From Candidatus Kuenenia stuttgartensis (GTDB lineage: Bacteria; Planctomycetota; Planctomycetia; Pirellulales; UBA1268): a stretch of 46,386 nucleotides of DNA. The translations under genes were made by a program, and so were the position numbers. The notes under the pieces were generated by a model. That model searched no databases. It was not told the DNA's origin and saw only the letters and a list, made by a program, of their open reading frames with translations. Position 1 is the stretch's first letter. Every line of letters starts with the position of its first letter. The stretch lies in contig CAMBSN010000013.1 in assembly GCA_945870505.1 (NCBI GenBank), positions 1 to 46,386 of the forward strand, read 5' to 3'. Shown here piece by piece: positions 36,555 through 46,136 of this stretch.

Positions 36555-39500
36555 CTACTCCAGCCCGTAGGCACCAGCTGTCGGGATGTCGATGCCCGAG
36601 CGGCTCGCGAACTGCGTCCGCGAGAGGAACCGCGGCTCGAGGTTGAACGTCACGCCCACGTTGTTGCGGCTGTAGTCGACGTTGAAGCCGAACGTCATCA
36701 GGAACGACTCGCCGATCCGCACGAGCTGGAAGTTCTGACCGATGTTGTTGCCCGTGAGGTCGATCGCCGAGCCGAACGAACTCGCCCACTTGGGGCTCAT
36801 CCGGTAGGTGTACGAGCCGGCAAGCACCGAGGCGCTGATCGGCCCGCCAAACTGGTTGAAGCCGATGTAGAAGCTACCGCGGGGAGTGCGGTTCAAGAGC
36901 ACGCCCACGGTGTAGAGCTGCTGCCCGCCGCCAAAGAAGTCGACGTCGGCCGTCGAGAGCACCGCCGTGCGGTCGCCCACGTGCCAGCGGAAGTCGTACT
37001 GCCAGAGCCCCATCACCTGGCCGAAGTTCTGGCTCGTCGTCGGGAAGAACTCGCCATCCACGTCAAACGTGATCCAGTCGATGATCCGCCGGTTGCCGAT
37101 CGGGCCCCGCTTCGTCTGCCACCGCTGCCGGGCCGCCACGCGGAAGGCAGTGAGGTCGTTGACGATCTCCGTGGGGCCAGTGACCCAGCTGCCCATGCCG
37201 CGACGGACGGCGTAGCTCCGCGGGTCGTATTTGTTGTCGGGCCCGAAGATGTAGGGCGCCCCGAGCGGCGTCGGGTAGCCCGATCCCTGCGGGGCGTTGA
37301 AATCCCAGTAGGGAATGTTGCGGCGGTACTGGTTGATCGTGTCGTCATCGATCTGGTCGTAGAGCGGGAGCTGGTCGATGTTCTGCGTGGCATTCGCGTA
37401 GGAAAACTCCCCCTCAAACACCACCTTGTGGGCGAGGCCGTGGAGGTTCCAGAGCTGGCTCTCGACGGTGTTGTCAGCCGTCCACATCGGCAGGCTGGAG
37501 CGGATGCCCACCTGCCCGTAGGCGCGGTCGAGCGGCGACCCGTCAAGCGCCTCGCCCCAGTGGGCGAGTTCGCCGAGGGCATACGGTACGAGCTTCACCG
37601 CCCCCGCCTGGAACGGGAGATCGAGCTCTTGTCGTGTCGACACCCGCTCGCCAAGCACGTTGCTCTCATAGGGGAGCAGCGTCCAGATGTCTCGGCCCTG
37701 ACCGACCGTCGGCGTCTGCGGCGTGCTCTGCTTCGCGTAGGCGATGCCTGAGTGCTCGTACCAGCTCACAGCGTCATAGAGCAGCGGCTGGCCCATGTAG
37801 TAATGGTCGAGCCGCGGCCACCACTCCGTCTGCGTGAAGAACGGATCGAGGCGGACGCTCGTCAGCAGGCGGAGTTCGCGGTTTTCCACGGGTCGCCGCA
37901 GGTCGAACCACGTCCGTTGCTCGTAGCCCTCCTCCCACTCGGCCTCGTAGTACTCCTCGAGGAAGTTCATGTCGCTGATCCACCCGGCAGTGCCGCGCGC
38001 CTGCCAGCCGCCGAAAAAGCTGTCGGTCGTGCCACCGAGATCCTGGCGGTGCCGCCAGAACGTCCGGCCGCGGAACGTCCGGTCCGGATAGCCCGGGTAC
38101 GTGAGGTCGCGGCGGTAGAGACCGACGTTGTCTTTGCCCACGTCGCCGATGAACCAGGCGTCGAGGTCGCCGCTCGCGGGCGTCTGTAGGCCGAGGAACG
38201 ACGGCCGGTTGTAGAGCAGCGATGTGCCGCCACCGGGGCCACGCAGGCTCAGGTAGTCGACGTCGAAGTCCCAGTCGACACCGTCGGGCGGCCGCCGCCA
38301 GCCGAACACCTGGAAGGCATCCCAGCCGGTGAGGAGCTGCGTCCCAAAGATCTGGTCGTTCTTGATCTGCAGGTCGTTGATGTAGAAGGTCGGCTTCTTC
38401 GCGTTGGTCGCCAGGATGGGCCACCAGAGCACGGGTACGCCGCCGACGGTCACGGTGTTGCCGCGGCTGGTAATGAACTGCTGGTGCTCGACCGCGGGCT
38501 CGCCGGTGGCCGGGTCGATCGCAGCCTGACCATACGGGCCGGCCAGCGGCACCTGCTCGTCGGTGAACTCGAGCTCCCGAGAGCGGAACTCCCAGGTGGG
38601 CACACCCAGCCGACTCGAGGTGAGGCCCGTCTGCTGGGCAACGAACCGGCTGCGGTCCACCTGCCGCAGCACGTCGGCCCGTAGTCGCACGGCACCGGAG
38701 TAGTTGTCGACCGGCGTCAGCACCGTCGCCCCGGTGATCACGCCACTCGACCGCGGCACGTCGTAGAACATGTTCTCCGCCTCGACGACCCGCTGGCCCT
38801 GACGGAAGACGACGTTGCCCTCCATGTAGAGCTCCAGTGGCGCGTCGGTAGCCTCGGCAGAGGCCCCATCGAGGTCGGGCTGCGCCGAGCCACGGGTCCA
38901 GATCACGAGGCGGTCGGCGGAGATGTCGAGCGGGCCCGCCGGATCAACGCCATCGATCACGAGATTCACCCCGGACGTGATCACGGCGATCCACTCGTTG
39001 CCCGACGGGCTCGGCAGCCACTTGATCGCCAGTGGCACGCTTGAGCGCGGGAACGCGCGCAACCGACGGGCCGGTGCCGCGGCGGCCACCTTCGGCACCG
39101 CGGGCGCCCCAAACTCGCTGAACTGCGTCTGCTCGATCGGCGACTCCTCTGCCGAGGCGAGCCGGACCGCCGAACCGTCGTCACCGCCACCCTCAGCCGT
39201 GATCACTGTCGGCTCGGCCGGCTGCTCGTAGAGCGGCGGTGGCGCGGTGCTGCCAACGACGCTGGCAAAGTCGAGTCGCGGTTCGCGGAGCGTCCAGAAG
39301 CGGCCTGTCCAACGCGGTCCGCGGACGGTTGCAGGTCCGCCATCGCCGCCGGCCGTCGAGGTCACCTTCACGTCACCCGCCATGCGGACGAGCACGCTCC
39401 GCACACGTGGTTCCGCCGCCTGGCCATCGTCATCCGGTGCATACGCGGCATCCTGCTCGATCCAGATGACGGCCTCGTGCGCCGCCGCCTCAGTCGCTCC

Positions 39501-39845
39501 CTGCGTGATCTGCACGCCGCCCGTCAGATGCCAGACGTCGTAGGCGCCCTCGGTCCATCGCGCAGCCTGCGTCGCTTTGACGGCGAGTGGCTCGGCGGGA
39601 TCTGCCGATGGCACCTCGATCCGGCCCGCTTCGGCAATCGCGGCGGCGAGGCCCTTGGCTGGTAACGAGGCCAGCGCGCCGGCGCTGGCCTCGGGAGTCA
39701 TCGTCGTGTCGGCCGCGACCGCGCCGGATTCGGAGCAGGCCGCTGCAATCGCCATGAGCATCGCGAGCGCGGACCGCAGGCCGGCCCCCGCGCGCAGGCG
39801 GAGGGCGCAGTCGACGGGCGCCGGCGGCAAGTGGCGGTGCTGCAC
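36555..39845 (-). CDS. LptD/OstA-like outer-membrane LPS assembly protein
   Basis: About 1096 residues from the chosen GTG at 39845. A signal-like stretch (ALRLRAGAGLRSALAMLMAI) leads into an OstA/LptA-type beta-jellyroll part with statements such as VWHLTGGVQITQGATEAAAH, LELYMEGNVVFRQGQRVVEA and ENMFYDVPRSSGVITGA. The C-terminal ~600 residues show barrel-like alternating aromatic strands, for example RTWFDLRRPVENRELRLLTS, FYIGFNQFGGPISASVLAGS and FLMTFGFNVDYSRNNVGVTF. E. coli LptD is about 780 residues, so this is long. No paired cysteines of the E. coli type are obvious. ATG codons at 39761 are alternative starts; no ribosome site decides. Upstream of the G6PD gene by 87 bases. Confidence 0.8.
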   Translation of the reverse strand: MQHRHLPPAPVDCALRLRAGAGLRSALAMLMAIAAACSESGAVAADTTMTPEASAGALASLPAKGLAAAIAEAGRIEVPSADPAEPLAVKATQAARWTEGAYDVWHLTGGVQITQGATEAAAHEAVIWIEQDAAYAPDDDGQAAEPRVRSVLVRMAGDVKVTSTAGGDGGPATVRGPRWTGRFWTLREPRLDFASVVGSTAPPPLYEQPAEPTVITAEGGGDDGSAVRLASAEESPIEQTQFSEFGAPAVPKVAAAAPARRLRAFPRSSVPLAIKWLPSPSGNEWIAVITSGVNLVIDGVDPAGPLDISADRLVIWTRGSAQPDLDGASAEATDAPLELYMEGNVVFRQGQRVVEAENMFYDVPRSSGVITGATVLTPVDNYSGAVRLRADVLRQVDRSRFVAQQTGLTSSRLGVPTWEFRSRELEFTDEQVPLAGPYGQAAIDPATGEPAVEHQQFITSRGNTVTVGGVPVLWWPILATNAKKPTFYINDLQIKNDQIFGTQLLTGWDAFQVFGWRRPPDGVDWDFDVDYLSLRGPGGGTSLLYNRPSFLGLQTPASGDLDAWFIGDVGKDNVGLYRRDLTYPGYPDRTFRGRTFWRHRQDLGGTTDSFFGGWQARGTAGWISDMNFLEEYYEAEWEEGYEQRTWFDLRRPVENRELRLLTSVRLDPFFTQTEWWPRLDHYYMGQPLLYDAVSWYEHSGIAYAKQSTPQTPTVGQGRDIWTLLPYESNVLGERVSTRQELDLPFQAGAVKLVPYALGELAHWGEALDGSPLDRAYGQVGIRSSLPMWTADNTVESQLWNLHGLAHKVVFEGEFSYANATQNIDQLPLYDQIDDDTINQYRRNIPYWDFNAPQGSGYPTPLGAPYIFGPDNKYDPRSYAVRRGMGSWVTGPTEIVNDLTAFRVAARQRWQTKRGPIGNRRIIDWITFDVDGEFFPTTSQNFGQVMGLWQYDFRWHVGDRTAVLSTADVDFFGGGQQLYTVGVLLNRTPRGSFYIGFNQFGGPISASVLAGSYTYRMSPKWASSFGSAIDLTGNNIGQNFQLVRIGESFLMTFGFNVDYSRNNVGVTFNLEPRFLSRTQFASRSGIDIPTAGAYGLE

Positions 39846-40131
39846 TCGGGACGTTCGCTGGGGTTCGAAAACAGAGCTGGGGGCCGGGAAAATCGCGGGT
39901 TTATAGGAGTGGCCGCGCACGTGGGTCAAGGCATCGCAGCCGCCATCAATCGCCCGCAAGTCGCGGCGGCGTGGGGGGTTATCGCCGACCGCATCCTGGC
40001 CTCCGCCCCACCGTCAGGAGTCGCTCTGCCGGCCCCGCGGCCGCGCGAGTTGGGGCGAACGGCGACGGCTTGCGAATCCACGAGGCGGCGGCGGGGGCAA
40101 TCTGCCGAGGTACTCTGGGAGGCTCGGTAAG

Positions 40132-42519
40132 ATGGATTCCTGCCGCGCCATGGCTCGGCGTAGCCCCCGCCGTCCGCGCGAGTCGCCGCCCTTGTCCGCT
40201 CCGTCGCACCCAAGCGCTCTTCCCCAGACTGCCCCGGGGGCCTCCGTCGCGTCACGACTCTCAGCTTTCCTGATCGATCAGCGGCTGGGCTTCGCCATCC
40301 TCGCCGTTGCGATCACGGCGGGGGCGGTGCTCCTGTCAAAGCGGCTCGAGTTCTCGCGGTCGATCGACGCGATGTTCGATCGTTCCGACCCGGCCCTCGT
40401 GCCCTACGCGCGGATGACGAGGACGTTCGGCTCCAACGAGACCGTGCTCGCCGCCTACGACGATCCGCACCTCTTCACGTCTGAAGGAATCGCCCGGCTC
40501 CGTCAGCTCGCGGCCGAACTGGGATCGGTGCCCGGCGTGGCCTCGACCACGAGCCTGGCCAGTACGCCACTGGGCGACGCCATCGTCGATCTCGACCGCG
40601 GGCTCGCCGCCGGCTGGGCGCGGCGGCTCGTGTCACTTCTGGAGGGCTATCTCGTCGGCGCCGATCACCGCACGGCGGGCATCGCCTGCACGCTCGAGCC
40701 ACGTGACGGCGCTGCCGCGCAGCCAGGCAAGGGACCGACCCGTAAACAGACGATCACCGAGCTTCGCAAGCGGATGCAAGACATGCCAGCGGGCACGATC
40801 GCTGGCGAGCCGGTGATGCTGTTGGATGGATTCGAGATGCTCCAGCGCGACGGCAACCTCCTCGGCACCGGTAGCGGCCTGCTCGCAGGCGCCGTGCTGC
40901 TCGCCTGCTTCCGGAGCATCCGCTGGCTGGTGGTACCGCTGGCGGTGGTGCTGTTCTCGCTCTGGACGACCCGTGGCCTGCTCGCCCTGGCCGGTCTCAA
41001 GCTGACGATGGTCTCGACGATGCTCTCGGCGATGGTCACGGTGGTTGGGATCGGCACCGTCACCCACGTGATCGTGGAGTTCAGGCGACTCCGCTCTCTG
41101 GGGATGCCGGCGATCGAGGCCCTGCGAACAGCCTTCACCACGCTCTTCTGGCCCGTGGCCGGCGCCATCGCCACCGACGTGATCGGGTTCGGCTCTCTCA
41201 CCGCGAGCAACGTGGGCCCGGTGCACGACTTCGGCATCATGACGTCGATCGGCGCCATGACGGTGCTCGTGGCGATGGGCCTGGTCGTTCCCTTTCTGGC
41301 ACTCGCGGGCCGTTTCGATCCCGATCCACGCATGGCCTGGGGCGAAGGGGCGCTCGACCGCGGGCTCGACGCCCTGGTGCGGCGGATCATCCGGTATCCG
41401 CTGCCGATCCTCGCCGCGGCGGCGGCCGTCACGATCGCCGCCATGACCGGCATGCGGTGGCTGACGGTGGAAACCGATTTTACGAAGAACTTCCGCGATT
41501 CGAGCGCCACGGTGAAGGCGTACGACATGGTGGAGTCGCGGCTCGGTGGCGCCGGGGTGTGGGACATACTCGTTCCGGCAACCGAGCCGATCGATGGCAA
41601 CCAACTCGACGCACTCGACCATCTCGCCGATCGGCTCCGTCGCGAGGTCACCGCGCCGGGTCCGGACGGCGCCATAACGCCGGCACTCACGAAGGTGATG
41701 AGCGTCGTGGATGTGGTCTCAGCGGCTCCGCTGCTGCCGCGAATAGGGCAGGCACTGGCTGTCAATGCGATGCTCCGGCAGGAAAATGACCGACAGCCGG
41801 CTTTCGTGCGGTCGCTCGTCGGCCGCGATCGCCAGGACGGCGGAACCTGGCTGCGGGTCATGCTCCGGGCGCACGAGCGGCAGCCCGCGGCGGCCAAGCG
41901 GGCGATCATCGACCAGGTGCGACAGATCGCGGCGGAGGAGTATCCAGCCGCTGGCCGCCGGGGTGGCGCCGAGGTGACTGGGTTTTTCGTCCTCCTCTCG
42001 CAGCTCGTCGACCGGCTGCTCGCCGACCAGTGGCTCACCTTCCTGATCGCAGCGGCGGGCATCTTCCTGCTCCTGGCCGTCGCCTTCCGCAGCCTGCTGC
42101 TCGCCGCGATCGCCCTCGTGCCGAACAGCCTGCCGATCTTCGTCGTGCTCGGACTGCTCGGCTGGGTTGGCGAGCCGATCAACATGGGCACAGCCATGAT
42201 CGCCGCCGTGTCGATGGGGCTCTCTGTCGACAGTTCGATCCACTACATCGCCGCCTTCCGTCGTAGGCTCGCTGACGGAACGCACGCCGCCGCCCTGGAG
42301 ACGGCCCACCAGACGGCCGGGCGAGCGATGATCTTCTCCACGCTCGCCCTCACGATCGGCTTTCTCGCTCTGACCACAAGCGGATTCATGCCCACCGTGT
42401 CATTTGGCTGGCTATCGGCGCTCACACTCCTCGGCGGGCTCGTGGGCAATCTCGTGGTCCTACCGGTGCTCCTCGCCCTGGCATCCCCGTGGCTCCGCGG
42501 CGGCTCGCCCGCCGCCTGA
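40132..42519 (+). CDS. RND/MMPL-family membrane transporter
   Basis: A 795-residue RND-superfamily permease with two copies of the layout helix, large outer domain, five helices. The first helix is at about 52-70 (LGFAILAVAITAGAVLL), a periplasmic part follows (about 75-250), then a helix bundle including MLSAMVTVVGIGTVTHVIVE and GFGSLTASNVGPVHDFGIMT, typical of the MMPL/SSD region. The second half repeats this, ending INMGTAMIAAVSMGLSVDSS and IHYIAAFRRRL. Relatives move lipids, hopanoids or drugs; the substrate is unknown. It is divergent from the LptD-like gene (286 bases apart), which allows, but does not prove, a role at the outer membrane. A second ATG at codon 7 is possible. Confidence 0.88.
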   Translation: MDSCRAMARRSPRRPRESPPLSAPSHPSALPQTAPGASVASRLSAFLIDQRLGFAILAVAITAGAVLLSKRLEFSRSIDAMFDRSDPALVPYARMTRTFGSNETVLAAYDDPHLFTSEGIARLRQLAAELGSVPGVASTTSLASTPLGDAIVDLDRGLAAGWARRLVSLLEGYLVGADHRTAGIACTLEPRDGAAAQPGKGPTRKQTITELRKRMQDMPAGTIAGEPVMLLDGFEMLQRDGNLLGTGSGLLAGAVLLACFRSIRWLVVPLAVVLFSLWTTRGLLALAGLKLTMVSTMLSAMVTVVGIGTVTHVIVEFRRLRSLGMPAIEALRTAFTTLFWPVAGAIATDVIGFGSLTASNVGPVHDFGIMTSIGAMTVLVAMGLVVPFLALAGRFDPDPRMAWGEGALDRGLDALVRRIIRYPLPILAAAAAVTIAAMTGMRWLTVETDFTKNFRDSSATVKAYDMVESRLGGAGVWDILVPATEPIDGNQLDALDHLADRLRREVTAPGPDGAITPALTKVMSVVDVVSAAPLLPRIGQALAVNAMLRQENDRQPAFVRSLVGRDRQDGGTWLRVMLRAHERQPAAAKRAIIDQVRQIAAEEYPAAGRRGGAEVTGFFVLLSQLVDRLLADQWLTFLIAAAGIFLLLAVAFRSLLLAAIALVPNSLPIFVVLGLLGWVGEPINMGTAMIAAVSMGLSVDSSIHYIAAFRRRLADGTHAAALETAHQTAGRAMIFSTLALTIGFLALTTSGFMPTVSFGWLSALTLLGGLVGNLVVLPVLLALASPWLRGGSPAA

Positions 42520-42586
42520 AAACGTGTACAACACGTCGTCGTCGTGGCCCCTGGAATCGCCGCGATGTTTCCCGGAGAGAGAGACC

Positions 42587-44107
42587 ATGTCCCGCGAGTT
42601 CCTGCCGATCGCTGGTTCCGGCCCTATCACCTGCGAGCCCTCCACCCGCCCAGACTCCGTCGATGCCGAGGCCGTCGTCGTCTTCATGGCCGAGGGGGGC
42701 GTGGGTATCGGCTCGGCCGCCGAACTTGATGCCGCCACCAGCGGGCTGCTCGGCAGGCTCGCCGCCGCCGGCGAGCTCACCGGCCGTCGCTACGAGTGCG
42801 TGCCCCTGCTCGCCGCCCCGGGGCTACGGGCGGGCCAGTTGGTCGTCGTCGGCGTCGGCAAGCGGGAAGACGTGACCGCGGGCGTGCTCTACCGCGCAGC
42901 GGCCACGGCGTCGCGACACCTCGCCGCCAAACCCCGCGGCCGCGTCGCCTTCGTCGCCGACGGTGCGTGGACCACCAAGCAGGTGGAGCAGGCCGTCGCC
43001 GGTGCCGCCGTGGGCATGGTGGGTCAGGATCTCTATCGCGCGGAGCCGAAACGAAACCGGTTTGGCACCACGATCTGGATCTCGGCGCCCGTGGAGGCGG
43101 TCGAGCGGGGGGCGGTGATCGCCGACGGCGTCAACCTCGCCCGGCGGCTCATTAACATGGCCCCAGACGACATCTACCCGCAGTCGTTCGCCGATGAGTG
43201 TGCCACGATCGCCGGCCGCACCGGGCTCGACATTGAAATCTGGGACGAAGACCGCCTCGTCCGCGAACGGTGCAACGCGATCCTCGCCGTGGGTCGCGGC
43301 AGCTCGCGACCGCCGCGGTTGGTGATCCTCCGCTACCGCGGCGCCGGCCGCACCGGCCAGGGCCGCGCGGCGACTGACGCCGTGCCCCAGCTCGCGCTGG
43401 TCGGAAAGGGCGTGACCTTCGACTCCGGCGGGCTGTCACTCAAGCCCTCGGAGGGCATGCTGACGATGAAGTGCGACATGTCTGGCGCCGCCGCCGTGCT
43501 CTCCGCCGCCGCGACGATCGCCGCGCTCAAGCTGCCGATCGACGTGGTGGTGGGCATCGGCCTCGTCGAGAACATGACGGGCCCCGCCGCCTACAAGCTC
43601 GGCGATGTGATCACGGCCCGCAACGGCACGACGATCGAGATCCATAACACAGACGCCGAGGGGCGGGTGGTGCTGGCCGACGTGCTCGACGTGATCCGCG
43701 GCGAAAAGCCGCGGCGGATTGTCGATCTGGCCACGCTCACCGGCGCCTGTGTCGTGGCTCTCGGCCAGGACGTGGCGGGCCTGTTCACCAACGACCAGGC
43801 CTGCTGCGACGCCGTGGCCGCCGCCGCCCGCGAGGTGGGCGAGCAGGTCTGGCAGCTGCCGATGTATCCCGACTACGACGAGCAGATCAAGAGCGAGGTC
43901 GCCGACATCAAGAACGTAGGCGACGGTCGCTGGGGGGGCGCGATCACGGCCGCCAAGTTTCTCGAGCGGTTCGTGGGTGGCATCCCCTGGACCCACGTGG
44001 ACATCGCCGGCCCGGCCTTCTCCGAGAAGAGTAGGCCGTGGACCGACGGCGGCGCGTCGGGCTCAATGGTGAGGCCGCTCGTCGAACTCGCCCGCGCCGG
44101 CGGGTAG
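42587..44107 (+). CDS. pepA: Leucyl aminopeptidase (M17)
   Basis: A 506-residue cytosolic aminopeptidase that removes N-terminal residues from peptides, using two metal ions. The catalytic lysine is K274 in LVGKGVTFDSGGLSLKP, with metal ligand D279. The M17 signature NTDAEGRVVLADVL is at 354-367, with D356 and E358 as metal ligands and R360 catalytic. MLTMKCDMSGAAAVL adds a further Asp ligand. C-terminal YPDYDEQIKSEVADIKN and GGAITAAKFLERFV are normal. The ATG at 42587 has GGAGAGAGA upstream. It lies 67 bases after the RND transporter gene on the same strand, and converges on pepF. Confidence 0.96.
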   Translation: MSREFLPIAGSGPITCEPSTRPDSVDAEAVVVFMAEGGVGIGSAAELDAATSGLLGRLAAAGELTGRRYECVPLLAAPGLRAGQLVVVGVGKREDVTAGVLYRAAATASRHLAAKPRGRVAFVADGAWTTKQVEQAVAGAAVGMVGQDLYRAEPKRNRFGTTIWISAPVEAVERGAVIADGVNLARRLINMAPDDIYPQSFADECATIAGRTGLDIEIWDEDRLVRERCNAILAVGRGSSRPPRLVILRYRGAGRTGQGRAATDAVPQLALVGKGVTFDSGGLSLKPSEGMLTMKCDMSGAAAVLSAAATIAALKLPIDVVVGIGLVENMTGPAAYKLGDVITARNGTTIEIHNTDAEGRVVLADVLDVIRGEKPRRIVDLATLTGACVVALGQDVAGLFTNDQACCDAVAAAAREVGEQVWQLPMYPDYDEQIKSEVADIKNVGDGRWGGAITAAKFLERFVGGIPWTHVDIAGPAFSEKSRPWTDGGASGSMVRPLVELARAGG

Positions 44108-44125
44108 GATGCCCGTCGCGTGGCC

Positions 44126-44263
44126 GCGAGGGGCTGCCCGTGCCCCGTTGCCGGACGCTCGCTGCGGGCTCCGGCCCTCCGCTCGCTCGATGCTCGCGGC
44201 GCTCCGGCATCCTGCCTGCGCTGGCGAGCAACGCCGGCTCCCGGGGCACGGGCAGCCCCTCGC
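44126..44263 (-). repeat. Structured ~140-nt intergenic element, copy E
   Basis: Inverted relative to A-C. The terminal helix is the best in the window: 44126-44147 is a perfect 22-bp complement of 44242-44263. P4 is GGGC/GCCC (44166-44169/44174-44177). P2 is TGCTCGC (44191-44197) with GCGAGCA (44224-44230), perfect. P3 is GGCA/TGCC (44206-44209/44213-44216) with a TCC loop. It lies between the converging pepA and pepF genes. Confidence 0.82.
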
Positions 44264-44272
44264 TGATTTCCC

Positions 44273-44299
44273 GTAGCACAGGTTTTCAACCTGTGCCGC
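44273..44299. repeat. Short palindromic repeat
   Basis: GTAG followed by CACAGGTTTTCAACCTGTG, with 7-8-bp arms. A member of the dispersed palindrome family, next to structured-element copy E. Confidence 0.7.
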
Positions 44300-44324
44300 A
44301 ACTCAGCAAGCTCCATCATCTCGC

Positions 44325-46133
44325 TCAGAGCAGCGTGGCGAGCTCGTCCACGAGTTCGGAGAAGCGGGCCAGGGCGATGGCGACCGGCTCGGGCTTCTCG
44401 AGGTCCACGCCCGCATCGCGGAGCAGATCGAGCGGCCACTTCGACGAGCCGCCCCGGAGAAACCCGAGATAGCGGTCGAGCGCGCCTGATTCGCCCTCGG
44501 CCACCTTCTTCGCCAGCGTGATCGCGGCGGCGAGGCCCGTCGCGTATTTGTAGACGTAAAAAGCGTTGTAGAAGTGCGGGATCCGGAGGCACTCAAGCTC
44601 GAGTTGTGAATCGACCGCGAAGCCTGGCCCAAAGTAGGCGTCGAGGAGTTCGCGGTAGAGCCCGCGGATCCGTTCGAGCGTGAGTGGCTCGCCCGCCTCG
44701 GCCGATGCATGGCTCTTTCGTTCAAACTCCGCGAACATCGTCTGCCGGACGATCGTGGCTCGGATCGAGTCGATCTCGCGGGCGATGATCGCGGCCCGCT
44801 CCTTCGGCGACGTCGCCCGCTTCAGAAGAAGCCGCGTCAGCAGCTGCTCGTTGAACGTGCTCGCCACCTCGGCCACGAAGATCGTGTATCCGGAATACTG
44901 GTAGGGCTGGGCCTCCGCGGAAAACCGCGTGTGCATCGAGTGGCCGGCCTCGTGGGTGAGCGTGAAGACGTGCTCGATCACGTCTTCCTGGAAATTCATG
45001 AGGATGTACGGCTCGGAGTCGAAGGTGCCGGAGCTAAAGGCGCCAGACCGCTTGCCCGCATTGGGGTAGCGGTCGCACCAGCGGCCGCGGAGGCCCCGCT
45101 CGAGCCTCATGCCGTAGTCGGCACCGAGCGGCGCGAGTGACTCGAGAATCACCGCCACGGCCTGATCCCACGTGTGCCGCTGCTCGAGCTCCGGCACGAG
45201 CGGCACGTAGCAGTCGTAGTGGTGGATCTCGTCGAGGCCGAGCACCCGCTTCCGCAGGTCGTAGTAGCGATGGACCGCCGGCAGATTCGACCGGACCGCC
45301 GCGATCAGCTGGTCGTAGACGGCCAAGGGCACGTTGTCGGCGTAGAGCGCGGCTTCGACGGCACTGGGATAGTTCCGCACCCGGGCCGCGTAGATGTCGC
45401 GTTCGTTGGAGCCAGAGAGTGTGGCCGCAAGCGTGTTGGCATGGGCCTCGTACTGAGCATAGTACTGGTGAAACGCGGTGCGGCGGACCTCGGGTGCCGG
45501 GTCGTGGAGGAGCGTTGTGAAGGTGGCGTTCGAGAGCTCGATCCGCTCGCCGGTGTGGGTCGCCACACTACCGAACTTCAGGTCGGCGTCGGTGAGCTGC
45601 CGAAACACCTTGCCCGCCGTGCCGGCAAACGTGCCCTGCATCGCCAGCAGCTTCTCCTCGCCTTCGGAGAGCGTGTGGGCCCGGGTACGAACGAGCCTTT
45701 CGAGCAGGAGACGGTACGGAGCGAGAACCGGCAGGTCCATCCAGGCCGCGAGGGTCGCGGGGGGAATCGCCATGATCTCGGGCCGGAGGAAACTTGCCGC
45801 CTCACTGGCCCGGGTCGCCACGTGCTGGAAGCGGCCGACCATCCGCTGAGCATCGGCCGAGGCGAGGTCTTCGCTGGCCCGCAGTTGGGCGTAGGTGCCG
45901 ATCCGGTCTCCCTCGCGGTCGAAGGCGAGGTCGTGCGCGAGGCACTCCGCAAGCCGCTCGGCCGACGCGCCGAGGGTGCCGGCATAGGGGGCGAACTCCG
46001 GAATCCGCGACTCCCAGCCTTTGAGCGCCTCCTCCCAGTCGGCGTCGGATCGGCAGAGGCTCGCGAGATCCCAGGTGTCACCGAGGGCCACGTCCTTCCG
46101 CGCCGGGAGTGTCTTCACCTCGCCGTCACTCAT
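44325..46133 (-). CDS. pepF: Oligoendopeptidase F family metallopeptidase (M3)
   Basis: A 602-residue cytosolic zinc peptidase that cleaves short peptides, at the usual PepF length of about 600. Zinc site THEAGHSMHTRFSAE (H394, E395, H398) with the third ligand expected in YTIFVAEVASTFNEQLLTRL. Other family blocks: GSNERDIYAARVRNYPSAVE, HHYDCYVPLVPELE, GAFSSGTFDSEPYILMNFQ and RIPHFYNAFYVYKYATGLAA. The ATG at 46133 comes three bases after the fabH stop, so the two genes are probably transcribed together. The pairing with fatty acid synthesis is not obviously functional. Converges on pepA. Confidence 0.95.
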   Translation of the reverse strand: MSDGEVKTLPARKDVALGDTWDLASLCRSDADWEEALKGWESRIPEFAPYAGTLGASAERLAECLAHDLAFDREGDRIGTYAQLRASEDLASADAQRMVGRFQHVATRASEAASFLRPEIMAIPPATLAAWMDLPVLAPYRLLLERLVRTRAHTLSEGEEKLLAMQGTFAGTAGKVFRQLTDADLKFGSVATHTGERIELSNATFTTLLHDPAPEVRRTAFHQYYAQYEAHANTLAATLSGSNERDIYAARVRNYPSAVEAALYADNVPLAVYDQLIAAVRSNLPAVHRYYDLRKRVLGLDEIHHYDCYVPLVPELEQRHTWDQAVAVILESLAPLGADYGMRLERGLRGRWCDRYPNAGKRSGAFSSGTFDSEPYILMNFQEDVIEHVFTLTHEAGHSMHTRFSAEAQPYQYSGYTIFVAEVASTFNEQLLTRLLLKRATSPKERAAIIAREIDSIRATIVRQTMFAEFERKSHASAEAGEPLTLERIRGLYRELLDAYFGPGFAVDSQLELECLRIPHFYNAFYVYKYATGLAAAITLAKKVAEGESGALDRYLGFLRGGSSKWPLDLLRDAGVDLEKPEPVAIALARFSELVDELATLL

Positions 46134-46136
46134 CGG

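Noticed and set aside
35088-37751. Plus-strand open frame of 887 codons over the G6PD fusion and LptD-like genes
   Set aside because: It spans two well-supported minus-strand genes and shows no domain. It is a composition artefact.
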